64,000 bases of DNA, from NCBI GenBank assembly GCA_963920765.1, contig OY987243.1:17913419-17977418 (forward strand), given 5' to 3'. Position 1 is the stretch's first letter, and every line of letters starts with the position of its first letter. This document shows positions 1 to 11,887 of the stretch, in pieces. The notes beneath the pieces are model-generated. The model was not told the origin of the DNA and searched no databases. It saw nothing but the letters and a program-made list of their open reading frames with translations. The DNA comes from Ulota crispa. Lineage: Eukaryota; Streptophyta; Bryopsida; Orthotrichales; Orthotrichaceae. Made by a program: the position numbers and the translations under genes.

Positions 1-1110
1 TCATCACTTGAGTTGCTGCATCATCACTAGAACTCATTGGCATTAACAACATTGAAGTTGCAGCACCTGTGGTACAGCACAATTTGCTCTTTTTTTGAGG
101 AAGGGGTCAGTTTAGGGTAGGGGTTGTTAGCAGCCTTTTTTATATTGGCACCATTTGAAAATGGCCGGCCATTGCACCATTTCAAAATGAATGTCCACTT
201 TCATCAAATAAAATTAATCTTTTTTTGCCACCAGTTTTTTACTTCTCAAATGCCAATGTGGATGAAGTAGCAAAATTTAGATGAAAAATGATATGAATAT
301 GATTGAAAAGTGTTGTTGCTTCCACAAGATGGACAAATGTAGAAATAACCTAATCAATTTCTACAGTAAAAATAGAAATGAAATTCAAATGTCTTCCAAT
401 CAATCATGCTAAATTCTTGTCAAAGGGCCTCCATATTATTGGTGACTACCTATAAAACTAATTTATAAATTAAACAACTTGATCTTTTATGTACTCGATT
501 ACAAAAAAGTTGTTCTTTCTTATTTTAATGTCAATCAATTACAAGGTTTAAAAGACATACTACATATATACAGCAATTCTTATCAAAGCTACCCTAAAAA
601 TAGTTTGTCCTAATAGTGACAACAAAAGATATATTGTATACTAGTCTATACATTAAAACACACTTTTGAATATATTGTGACAAATTTGATTTTTAAACCT
701 ATTGTAAAATCAATGTCATTGTTTTAATACCATTTGAAGAATAAAATGGCATGTGACTTATGAGATGGAAAAATGGCATTCAAAAGTACACTCACATTTA
801 TATTACAAGTAACTTAAAAAATTATCCAATAAATTTTGAGCATCAATAGAGCCATTAGTGGATGTCAAACCTGGCTGTTTTTCAATATTTTCCACCAGAT
901 AACTCTAGTAGGGTTCACCCCATAATTTAATTACTTTGACAAACATGAAATATGATGACTTTATCACCCACCTTTAGAGGTGGTTGACAACTCAAACTAG
1001 TTATGGCCTCTCTTTATAGAAGTTATCAAGTGATCTTGTAGCTCTCTTGTAGCACGCTAGTCCTCTCACTACTAAATCCTAAATTTTAATTTAAATACGC
1101 AATTTTCTTA
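1..1110. other. AT-rich intergenic DNA, no gene seen
   Basis: No convincing open frame, RNA gene or repeat structure was found in this stretch. It is AT-rich with short homopolymer runs. It may be old transposon debris, but nothing in it could be aligned to another part of the window. Confidence 0.6.
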
Positions 1111-1250
1111 TATTAAAGAGGAAGGGTGTGATATTAAAGAGGTAGGGTGTATTATTACAAAGATAGGGTTTGATATTAAAGAGGTTGGGTGTGATATTAC
1201 AGAGGTGGGTGTGATATTATAGAGGTGTGGTGTGATATTACAAAGGTGGG
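1111..1250. repeat. Degenerate minisatellite, about 24-bp unit
   Basis: About six imperfect tandem copies of a unit close to GATATTAAAGAGGTAGGGTG are visible, with unit length varying slightly. The array abuts the left arm of the foldback element that follows, so it may belong to that element's flank or left end. Confidence 0.8.
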
Positions 1251-1805
1251 ATTTTTGGTAAATTATTTTAAACATAAATCTTGGTTTTCATATGACAATT
1301 GATTAAAAAACATTAGTGATGAGTTTTTGAGATTTGATTGCTTGGATGTGCAAGAAATATCCATGTGTATAGTTGTGTATATCTATCCTTCTAACAGGCA
1401 TCTCCAAAAAAAATTAAAATTTCTTCTATGTAGATTTTTGTGGTGAAGCTATCATGATCAAATCTTGTAAAATAGATATCTACAATTTTTTAACTAGATT
1501 TTGGCAAAAAAACCATATCATTATGCTCAAAAATTCAAACCTAGAATCATATTGTATAATTCAAATAGCAAAATCTGATTACCATAAAGAAACAAATAAT
1601 TTACTAAATTTGGTTGTAATCACCCCAACATTAAAATCTGATTAGAAGAAATTTTAAATTATTTTGGAGATGCTTGTTAGAAAAAAAGATGTACACATGG
1701 ATATTTCCCACATATTTGTGCAATCAAATCTCAAAAACTCATCACCTAATCATTTATCATGTAAAGCTATGAATATTATGTAAAATCATTCACCAAAAAT
1801 GGGGG
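1247..1805. mobile_element. Foldback/MITE-like element with about 180-bp arms
   Basis: The stretch 1247-1431 reappears inverted at about 1636-1805. Shared blocks include GAGTTTTTGAGATTTGATTG, AAATATCCATGTGTA and GGCATCTCC, read outward from both ends. About 200 bp separates the arms. A small open frame at 1454-1645 lies in this spacer and is probably chance. No clean target duplication could be fixed at the ends. The long imperfect arms point to a non-autonomous DNA element of unknown superfamily. Confidence 0.75.
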
Positions 1806-2249
1806 GTTTTTTTTTTAAACTCAAAATTTAGTATGGTTAATTGGGATTGAGTAAGAATTAAAGGCTAATGTTAAAAGATTCTAAAATGCTATTTTAATTC
1901 TATAAGATGCCTAAGTTTTTGAAAAGTAAACTGGGATGAACAAAAATAGCTTGTAGGTTGCAGTACAAGAATAATTTACTACAGTAACGTGGTATCAAGT
2001 ACTAGCATCATGTGTAGTAGTAGTAGCATAATGTTTGCCCTATTTGATAATAAGTCCTAGTTTCATGCTTAGTTATTGTTGTTGATTACTTTAATTGCTT
2101 GCAACCGGCCATTGTTGGGTTTGTGTGCTGCTGCAGCCAAGCATTTCAAGGTCAGTGCGCATTTTATTGTTAGTAGCTTAGTTTGTTGTAGATTTGCTTC
2201 ATTGCTTGCTTTCAACTAGTGGTGTTTAGTGCTGCTGGCAACAATTGTA

Positions 2250-4250
2250 ATGGTGTGCTAGAACACAATGAGCCATAAGGAGAAGGTTGTGGTGAAGGTG
2301 CAAGATGAGCTGGACTCTAATCACTACACTATCTGGAAGGAGCCATTTGACTTGAACAAACTTCCAACCGCAATTACTTGTGAGCTGATCAAAAAGACTC
2401 CTTTCTTGCTGGGGTCGGACAAGGATGTATACAACAAATTCTTCTTCAAAGCAATTGGTGGCCTTTGTGCAACATGGATTTTTTTTATATGCTTGTGAAA
2501 GATGACTTTGGGGTGCCAATGAATGATCTTGTGGCTTCTTATCCCCTCAACAAGGCTAGAAATTGACACTTTATGAAGGTAATGACATACTAGACTGTAA
2601 CCAGAGATGCTTTGTACATGTACCAGCAAGTTTACGGTGGGACGCAGCGTGACAACGGTGAATTTGGGATAGCGTTCATCAGGGGTCATGCTTTATATTT
2701 CCAACGATCCTTGAAGGTGGATTGAGCTGAGTATGTAGCAAACTTGGCAAAGAAGCGCTTACTGAACCCTTCAGTGAATCCTCAAAAGCTCACTCCACCT
2801 TTTCTCTATGAGCAGATCCAAGAGATGATCAACTTATTCTAGCACTATTTGCGGGAAGCATACTTAAAGAAGGATTCAGCTACAGCACAACTTTGGCATT
2901 CTAATTTGCCCATTTGGCCCTTGGCATTTTCCACTTGGCAATCAAAGCCCTCACACAATATAGGGGCAAGCATACCAGCTAGCGGCTCTAGATCCATGCG
3001 GCAGCAACGCAGTGCTAGTCGATCTAATGCTGGTTACACCCAAGCTTTGGACCACTTCAAGGACCTTGTAGCATTGCTGCAATTGACCGCACAACTCAAC
3101 TCGGTGGCTATGCTGAAGGACAAAAGAAGGATGTTGGAGCACGACCTACTCACTAGAATCAAACACCTTGATGATGCAGAAAGTAAACTCAAAGTTTTGG
3201 GCACCAAGAAGCTTACCTTGGAACAATCAGAGGAGGCAAATTGGGAGGGCATGGTAAGCATACGAGCCACCAAGAAGCATAATGGACTAACAATAAAGGA
3301 ACACAAAGCAATTGAGGAAGAGCTGCGATCCAAGACACAAGTTGCTAGCTCTATATTCCAAGCCGCCTCTGATGTTCAGACTAAGATGGCAGGACTGCAA
3401 TAGCCCACTGCAATTCTCAAGAGAACTACTAAGGAGATGCACGACACGGTGGGGAGGATCACTATTGAAATTGATGAGCAAGTACTAGATAGCAGCAACA
3501 TTCAGCCCCAACACGTCTGGACTCGTCTGCCAGTGACCCGTATGAACCAAGTGAAGCTTGAAGCGGATGTTCCCTGTGTACTTTGTGGTCATTTTTGGGT
3601 GCAAAATGCTATTGCTTGTCTGCCGTGTGGATGCTTGCTACATCTCGCTTGTATCTTCAAGGTGGCATTGTCAAAAGATCCTTGTTGTCCGTTTTGCAAC
3701 CACATGCCTAGTGTTTTATGACGAGCGCAATGGAAATTTGGTACTAGTGATGACATGCTTAGTGCCTCTATTAGTGCCTGCACCAAAGGGATGGATGTTG
3801 CGGGGTGGCTGAAGCCTTTGAACCTATTTGGTGCAAGGGTAAGGGTGGAAGAGGTGCTGCAATGCATCATTAGTAAAGAGGCCAACAAATTCACTATAAT
3901 GAAACGCCACTCAGCAAAGTAGACCATGGATGACAATGAGCGCCCCCTCAAACGTGCACACTTGGAGATTGTGCCACCCAATTTAGTGGAATTGGACTCT
4001 ACAAAAGTAGTGATGGCCCAGTGTTGCACCATAGGTGCGGAAGCGGCGGCTAAAGCCTCAGTGGTAGTGACAAAAGAGGCTTGAGGCTTGTGATAGGAGT
4101 GCAGAATCCAAGCTAGAAGACTTGGCAGCAGTGGTGGACAAGGCCACTATCAACAATGCAATAGCAGAGCTACAAGACTCAACCAAGCACTAATGGCTGA
4201 GGTATGTGTCACCAATATGGCAACAACATTTGAACCCTCATGGAATGAGT
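2250..4250 (+). pseudogene. Decayed coiled-coil plus RING-like zinc-finger ORF
   Basis: I do not recognise this gene by name. A start-like Met at 2268 leads into LDSNHYTIWKEPFDLNKL. A longer open stretch (2849-3403) is rich in Leu, Lys and Glu and looks like coiled coil from about 3050. The next open stretch (3437-3721) ends in a cysteine/histidine cluster: CVLC, then CGCLLHLAC, then CPFC, spaced like a RING finger. Weak coding-like sequence continues to about 4250. The frame is interrupted repeatedly, so this is a relic. It converges on the large - strand ORF at 5030-8160, an arrangement like the two convergent genes of some DNA transposons. It could be an accessory protein of that element or a decayed host gene. 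The RING-like pattern is seen; any E3-ligase role would be inference. Confidence 0.45.
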
Positions 4251-5029
4251 AGCTGGCTAATTATTTGGACGTGCTAGTTTGATTTTGTGCGGATTTTGCA
4301 ATCCTTTTAGTTTTGCCTAGTGTTTTCACAAACTATTTCCAAATTTTGATTGGAATGCTAATAAAGTTTATCATAGATTTTTTTTGTGTGGTAGTTGCGC
4401 CTACTGCCGCCTAGTTTTGCTGAGTTTGTTGACCTTAGCAAAATCAACCGCTACAAAAGTCATGGGACATGGGTCAGTTATTGGCCTTAGAAAGTCACGG
4501 GATATGGATTACTTATTGGCTTGCCTTGGCACCTTTGTAGGTACGGCCAATATTGTAAACATTGCAAGAAGCCTTTCTTAAAATTCAAATGATGTTGATA
4601 CTTGATACGTAATTTGTGGTGTTGAACTCAGGCTTTTCTTTACTAAATTCTAAAACAAAGCTTGCAATGAGAGTGGAAAGGAATGTGACTAAGTAGACAA
4701 CAATTGTAAGTGTACAAAACATGAATCTAGCACCCACCAAACAACTCCTAAACACTAATGCATCTCAATGGCTACACCCAACAATTCATGGTAACCATAG
4801 TTAACCATGCATCAATTCTTTTATGTAATATCTTCAACCATATCTAATTGAGAGGAGTCACTACTATACAGAGTATCCATCCCTATAGGATCAGAGTCTT
4901 CTCTGAAAAGGCCATACTGGTGGCTATCAACACATGCCGGCATCCATTCATTGCAGGTAGAATTCTCAGCCACCGCCGCTTTGTTGTCTTGGGATATAAA
5001 TCAAGAACCCACTCGGTTATGTCCCTATT

Positions 5030-8000
5030 GCCACTCTTCACATGCCGCTAGGGCATCTGAAGCCCACCATGCATCGCAACACTTTGATGCTGCAGAGGTC
5101 ACGGCCTCATTTGGTACAAACCGTTGAGCTTCTCTATACTTCAGCTCCACCTTGGCTTCATATTGATGCTGAATGTTTTGATACCAGAATTGGTATTGTT
5201 GCACTACTATGTTTACTTGTTGTTTAGTCCCTCCATGTTGAGAGTGGTATTGAGTACTAGCCTTTGCAGCATGATGCAATTTTTTCCATCCCTTGGCAAA
5301 TCCACACCAACAAACTCCCAAATTTATCCACAAACCAAGGCCCATGTTTCACTAGCACATGCTGCACATCATTCCAGCCAACAATGCATTTCACTATGTT
5401 AATTTTGGCAAGTCTCTGTAACGCAAACACTTTAGCGGAAGCATGACAATCAGTAAGGAAGCAAAAATAGTGCAAAACACGTGAAAAGACTCACAATGTA
5501 ATGAGTGACATGGGTCTCTCCAAATGCAGCAATAAATGCCTTACCAAATGCATCCATACAAACTCAGCAACACCATCTCTGCTCCTCTGACAACACCAAT
5601 CCCCTAAAATATGGCAACAAATCCTCTAGTGTTTCCCACACCCGCCAACATTTCACCCTGACAGCACCTTCTTCAAGGTTATTGAACTCTGACATGCAAA
5701 TGTCTTTCCAGGCTTTGTCTAGGCTAGACCATAAGCTATCTTTGAAGAGCTTGCTTGCAACTGCCCCACTAAGACTTGGCTCGGTGACAACATTCCTAGT
5801 TTTACCTAAGCGCTTGATGTCCTACTTGAGCACGCAATTGCCATTTTCTACACCAATGGCTGACAAAGATTTTTCAATTTTCTCGATGGCTTCTGTCTTT
5901 TTGTGATCATCCTGCATATTCCATATAAATTGCATGTGCAAATGAAGGATCTTTTCAGTAATTTGTACCATAGCATGCAATGTACACATGTGCGTCCTAG
6001 ACAAAGGAATCGGCAAGATTTGTTTCCAGCAGGGATGCGTGTTGACATCACAAGGTTTTGTTGCAATTTGTGGTGCAAATAATCTGCCCTGCCATGTCCC
6101 CTTTTCCCACCGACTTGCCTGCTTATCAGCCTCTGCTGCAATACACGTTACCAAGTGCTCGTGAATCTGCTAACAATAAATGCAGTTCATTTTAGAAGAA
6201 GGGCCATGCTAAAGCCCGTTCATACATTTGATAGTTTTCATGTCCGCGCTCAAGTGCCACTCAACTGCAAAGCTACCGCAAATAGGCACTTCCAATACTT
6301 GTCCATCAGTTTGTGCTTTAATAACCTTGGGATACTTTGTTTGTTGGAACACCCAATCAAGAATTTTGTATGATTCTTTATCCACCTGGAAGCACCCAAC
6401 AGGCCATATCTCTTGCTTTGATTGGACAAAAAAATATCTTTGGTCATTCTTTTGAATTCTTGGGTCAAGGGCTTGATTCATAATTGTAAGGCTGACCCGT
6501 TTGTATTTTGCTCCTTGTACAATTTCCGCTTCATCAAGCTTCAGCACAAAAATTAAAGGTCCATTATTGCACTTTGCAATAAGGCATCAAACAATTGGAT
6601 TAGTTCAAACTTCAAAGACACATGCACCCTAAAAATTTTAGCAAAGGATCTTAAAGCATGTTTGTGTTCCATGGTCAGACCAATGAAACTACCTTCAACA
6701 ATGATGACATCATAAAACTAAACCATCAAACGTTGCACAACCTCCAATTCTGCAAAGGGGTTGTTCTTGCTGTCAAAAGTGACATCTTTTGCTGGACGCA
6801 CAACCTTCTTGCCTTGGCGCACTTCAGGGATGTGGCGACGACCCTCTATGTGGTAGTAATCCCCAATGAATTGCGGCAAGTTCTCGTTCATTTGCTTCCG
6901 CAATGTTGCCAACCAATTAGGTGATGGAAGCATACTACCGTGTAATTCTAGAGCCACCAAACCAATCTTGTTCTTCAGAGTCTTGTAAATCCCTGTATAC
7001 CCCCTATGAGTCATTGATGATCCATCAACGGTACCAAGCATGACTTCTTTTGTAAGCACATCTTGGACTTTTTTGAACAGTGTTTGTGCAACAGCCACGG
7101 TTGCTTGACTCATTTGAGGTTGTTCAGCCAATGCTTTGGCCTCTCCGCGTGAAAGAATGTGAACAATTACAGCTGCAATTTGGTGCTGAGAAGTTCCCTC
7201 ACCCCCTAGCCTTTTCTTCTTTCCAAGTCGTTTGTTACTCTGTTGCACGCAATGTAACACCTCAGGTAGAATTTGATAATGCAGTTGTGTTGTTCTACAC
7301 TTCAAATATCCAATACCACTCCTCAAGTCAATAATATTCTTCATCATTCTTCCATGAACATGCTAAAGCAATCTTGCTGGCGTATTCACCGTGCATCTAA
7401 ATTTTTCTTTGAATTTACTATATTTGGCTCTAGACACTACCAATTTATCTTCTGTAATTAACAACCTCTGCCATTGCTCACTCCATGTTGCAATGGACAC
7501 ACTATTTTCAGCCAGAGTCACCCTCAATTGGACACACATGCTCTCTAGTCTAACTACCTCGTTCTCTAAATGTTGTTGAAGTTGCACCTCAAGAGCTGCC
7601 GCACTGGCCATTTCTCAAGCCTCATGCTGAAACTGGTCCCGATGTTGGCGCAACCAAATTGAATCTTGCTCGTGTTGAGCCAGCTCCTTCTCTAGTGAAG
7701 TAATGCAATTTTCTAAGCTCACTGTTGTATGAGCACGGTGAATAGTACCACTAGGTGGCACAATGTCTCTCAAATGTTTAGTATACCCCAATATCCCATC
7801 TTCTCCATGGCACAGAAATTGTAAAAATTGCTTCAAATTGCTAAAGCACGGTGCACATTTTGTCGCACGGTCTTCAAGATACAATGCTTCATTCATCCAA
7901 AGGTCAATGTGAGTTTTGCCTCTAGCCCTCCTCCTTACAAATCTTGATCTGTTAACCTGCCCATCTAATCTAGTACCTCTCCAAACAAGAGGAAGGTATC

Positions 8001-8160
8001 TTGCATCCATGTGAATTTGAGGAATGCATCCACCTATAGTGTTTGTGACATCTCTAAGTGCCATGCTGAAGCAATAGCTAGGTACGCAACCATAGCGTGC
8101 ATGACCAAAACAACACATGCACAAACTTCCAAAAGTCAACGCAATTTTTGCCAACACAAC
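5030..8160 (-). pseudogene. Decayed large transposase-like ORF of an unnamed element
   Basis: Long - strand open stretches follow one another in order: 8157-7615, 7611-7363, 7347-6718 (one frame), then 6547-6209 and 6154-5822 (a second frame), with weaker remains to about 5030. Together they suggest a protein near 1000 residues. The N-terminal third is helical and coiled-coil-like. The middle carries LGTVDGSSMTHRGYTGIYK and NLPQFIGDYYHIEG. The later part carries FAVEWHLSADMKTIKCM followed closely by a CxxC pair. An acidic W-H-x3-D-x-K block beside a CxxC zinc-binding pair recalls the insertion domain of RNase H-fold transposases, but I cannot assign a superfamily. In-frame stops and at least one frame change show it is dead. 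No terminal inverted repeats were found. Confidence 0.5.
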
Positions 8161-8459
8161 TTCTCCGGGCCATTGTGCTTGTTGTCATTTAACTCAAGAG
8201 TTTGGCGCCAATGCAAACCTGAATAAAAAAGTAAGAATTCGTTCCATTTGCACTAAAAAAAGAAATTCCACAAAGGACCAATTGTGCGGCATACTCATGA
8301 GTCTTCACCATTTTCAACTTGCCCTCTTTGCCTCATCACAAATTTTGGCATCCACGTAAGCATTGGCAGTACCCTAAGTCGTAACCGATGGAAATAGGCG
8401 TTAGCTGCCCGCGGTAAAAGCTACCCATGTGGAAGCATGCTGAAGCCAGGCCTTTTGGA

Positions 8460-11400
8460 GACCCAAAAATGCTTCTAATGGAAACATATAGAAGATTTAA
8501 CTATAATTTTGAGTTGCATGAGTGCAATTGGACCTCATTTGGTTTGCAAAATAGAAGGTAGAATGAATCTATACATATATTATGAAATATTGGAGGCCAG
8601 TCTCTATGGCATATTTTCAAAGTATAAATGCATTTAATATCATTTTTCAACATGATAGCAATATCAAATATACAACAAAAATAATGAAAGAGTGATTAGA
8701 AGCCTTTCAATGTTTTAAAGTGGTTATCTCACTTATGCAGTCTAAACCAGTTAAAGCATCTATGAGAAACATTGAAACAAAAACTCAATTGTTATTCAAC
8801 ACCTCCAAATGGGTTTTTAGAATAATGGGAGTGTGTTTGAAACTTTTCGTTCAATCACTTCTAGCACAAAGTATAAAAAGTTTTATGAGAGCATGCCACA
8901 AAACATGCAGGTAGTTATTTATGCAAATGGCAAGTAGACTAATTTTTGAGTGTGTATAGACGTACAAATTCAAAACTAGTCAGTAAGAGGTTTGATTTCA
9001 AAATTTGAATACTTCTATATATTATATGCATATATTTTTCAATTTCCATATAAATAACTAGTAAAACTTCAACTCTCTACATTATGCAAGTTGAATTATT
9101 CCTTGGAAATTTTTATTTAATGAAAAAAATTCAAACACTAACTTGGTTTTTTGAGTCACTATAGGTGCTGGATTGACATGTTAGATTGAAGTACAAAATG
9201 TACATTACACCATTTGTTAAAATTTATGAAAGTATTTAAACTCATATGACTCATGAAAGACATTGGAGAGTTCATTAGCGCCATAAAAATACTTATGATA
9301 GTGCTTGCAAATGCTCATAATAAACAATGCCATGTCTAATGCAATTTAATACAATTTGAAAAGGATTTAGACCAATGGTCATCACAAATCTTAATGAGGA
9401 TTTGACTTGGTTGCTTTCTTTGTCTATTGTGGCCAAGTTAAAGTCCCTTTATAGCAGCCACGTTAAACCAAAACACCTTGCCAATCCAAAAAAATCCTCT
9501 TTTGATACCACAATTGTTTTCATGCCATAAGATAATTAGGATACTTAATCATCATTCCATAAGGAGATGTTGGCAACTAACTCTTGGAAGTCCTAGCTGA
9601 TTTTATAAATTCATTTTTGGTGAGCATCCAAACAATGAAATTAAATAGGCATATTCAAGTTTACAATGCTCATTTATGTATGCAAAAGTAAAAGCATCAA
9701 TACCCTTTTAGAATATACAATTTCCTATAATACAACAATTTGGCATTCCTAAATTGTCAAAATGACTCAATTTGGATGAGATATGTTACAAAGCAAGCCC
9801 TAATTTCCCTTTTAAATTTTTTTTAGCATACTATTTTAACTAAAATAGGGCTATATTTGCATTGCCTAGAACATATAATATGTTCATAATAGGATAGTTT
9901 ATCTTGTTATGAATAGATTACTCAACATTGAAAGTAATTTGTTGTTGGTCATGAACAAATTTGGAATAGTTGTTTTGCAAAATGTCAACTTTTTCATGCA
10001 TAAATATCTTGACATGATTGTTTGCATAAGTTCATTTCTGTCAAGATCCAAGATGCAATTGCAAGGCATGATTTGTAATTTGACAAAAAATAGATACATT
10101 TATGGCAGTTGCATTTGCTTTTTACTTACAAGATGACAATTGCCTTATGCATTGTTACGGATGGCATAGTTATTGATGGTGTTGATGGATGTGTTACTAT
10201 TGTCAAATATATTGCAACCAAGCTCTTCAAAAAAATTGCTATTGTTGTGGTGGAACTTTTTTGGCTTACAACTTGAGGTATTCTAGAGTCAATAACGATT
10301 TGCAACAATTGCAATTAAATGAAGTTTGTAGATTTTTTGGCATGCATGCTTCTATTAAATGCATCTACTTGATAGGGAGGAATCATCTTTTTAAATAGCA
10401 AGATCAATGACACAATGACAAACTTTTCATTTTGGAGGCAATTCACAAATTTGTGAACTTGACATGTTTTTGTTAGACTACTAGATTCACATAAGGAAAT
10501 TAATGTGTTAAGTATGAGTGCATTGATTGTATATTAAGGAAATTAATGTGTTAAGTATAAGTGCATTGATTGTATATTAATTTGAATGGAGATAGACTCC
10601 TTGCAAAATTCATTGGGACACAAATACATTTCTAGTTATGTTTTAGCATATGAAATATGTCCTAATTGACTAAATCCCAAAAGATCACATTCAAATTAAA
10701 AGGTGAAAAACAAAAATGTTATATCAAAATGCAAGAAAAATAGTAGAATGTGCTTATGGTGTTTTACAAGCACAATGGGAAGTGATTTGCAATTCCATAC
10801 AAACGTAGTGTGAATTAACCATGAAAACCATGTGGATTGCATTTGTAATTATGTACAAGATGGTTACACAAGATAAAGATGCAAAACATGCCTGCATCAC
10901 AATTACTTGATGAAGTCGCTAAAATTGAGCAGCATGGACTATCACATCCCTTGTCTTTAGAGCGGTTTACAAGCAAAGTGGATGATAGTCGACAACGAAG
11001 TCGTCATTTATAACTTTGGGAAGACTAAATTCAACATATTTGTGGGACTTCAAAGGCAATACATAATGCAAAAACAAATTTGCCAAAACAAATATACAAT
11101 AAAGATTGAAAATTTGCCCAGCCTACATTTTAAAAGAGAAAAAAAAACTGTTATAGAAATTTTTAAGCTACTATAAAAACTATTTATCTTTCTTCACTCC
11201 ATTTTTTCTTACATTCATAAACACCTCTATGGCATCTCCATGTATCACAGCTCTGTCATTTTTTTCAAATAATTACAAATAGTGCCTTCAAAAAAAACTC
11301 CAACCTTTTGTGTAGCCTCTCCCACCATTCCACACATGACTCTCCCACCATTCGATACATGATTTATCTCCATGACCCCTCCACGTCAACCTCTTTACCA

Positions 11401-11880
11401 TTCCCACATATTTTCTCTCCTAGCCTTTTCCACATCTCTTTCCTTGGAGTGTAGTGTATACATGTACAATCATGTACGTATTTTGATTCGTTCAAACCTT
11501 CAAATTATTAAGAAAAATAAAATCTGAAACAATATTCAACTGTATTTTTTTAAATGAAAAGGGTATATCCATCATGTCCGTCATCTTCATTTTTTATACA
11601 AATATGTTTTGAGATTTTTTTATTTATATTTATATAATTGGATACAATTTGAAAAGCTCCATTGCAAGAGAAAAATGAGTAAAAACCAACCTGGAATAAT
11701 ATTGTTTTCCATTCCAGATACTGCTGACATAGCAAAAGCGAAGGACACACATGTGATGTGACTTTGTCTCACAGCAGCTGCACTGACTAGATTACCGCAA
11801 TGGCTTGGTTGTCATCCTGCATACTCGTCCATGTAGCCTCCAAGTATTTTTGATCCCTTACGAAGTTTTTAGTTGGCAGC
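8460..11880. other. AT-rich intergenic DNA, no gene seen
   Basis: No exon of the downstream gene and no recognisable transposon protein was found. The only clear structure is the 43-bp tandem duplication listed separately. Short open frames here occur on both strands at the density expected by chance in AT-rich DNA. Confidence 0.6.
10493..10578. repeat. 43-bp tandem duplication
   Basis: A 43-bp unit beginning AAGGAAATTAATGTG occurs twice in direct succession (10493-10535 and 10536-10578), with about one difference. The near identity suggests a recent slippage or unequal exchange event. Confidence 0.9.
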
Positions 11881-11887
11881 TCTTTCA

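Noticed and set aside
1454-1645. 63-residue open frame
   Set aside because: It lies in the loop of a foldback element and has AT-driven composition and no similarity.
5505-5906. 133-residue + strand open frame
   Set aside because: It is antisense to the transposase-like ORF, whose - strand residues show recognisable continuity with neighbouring segments.
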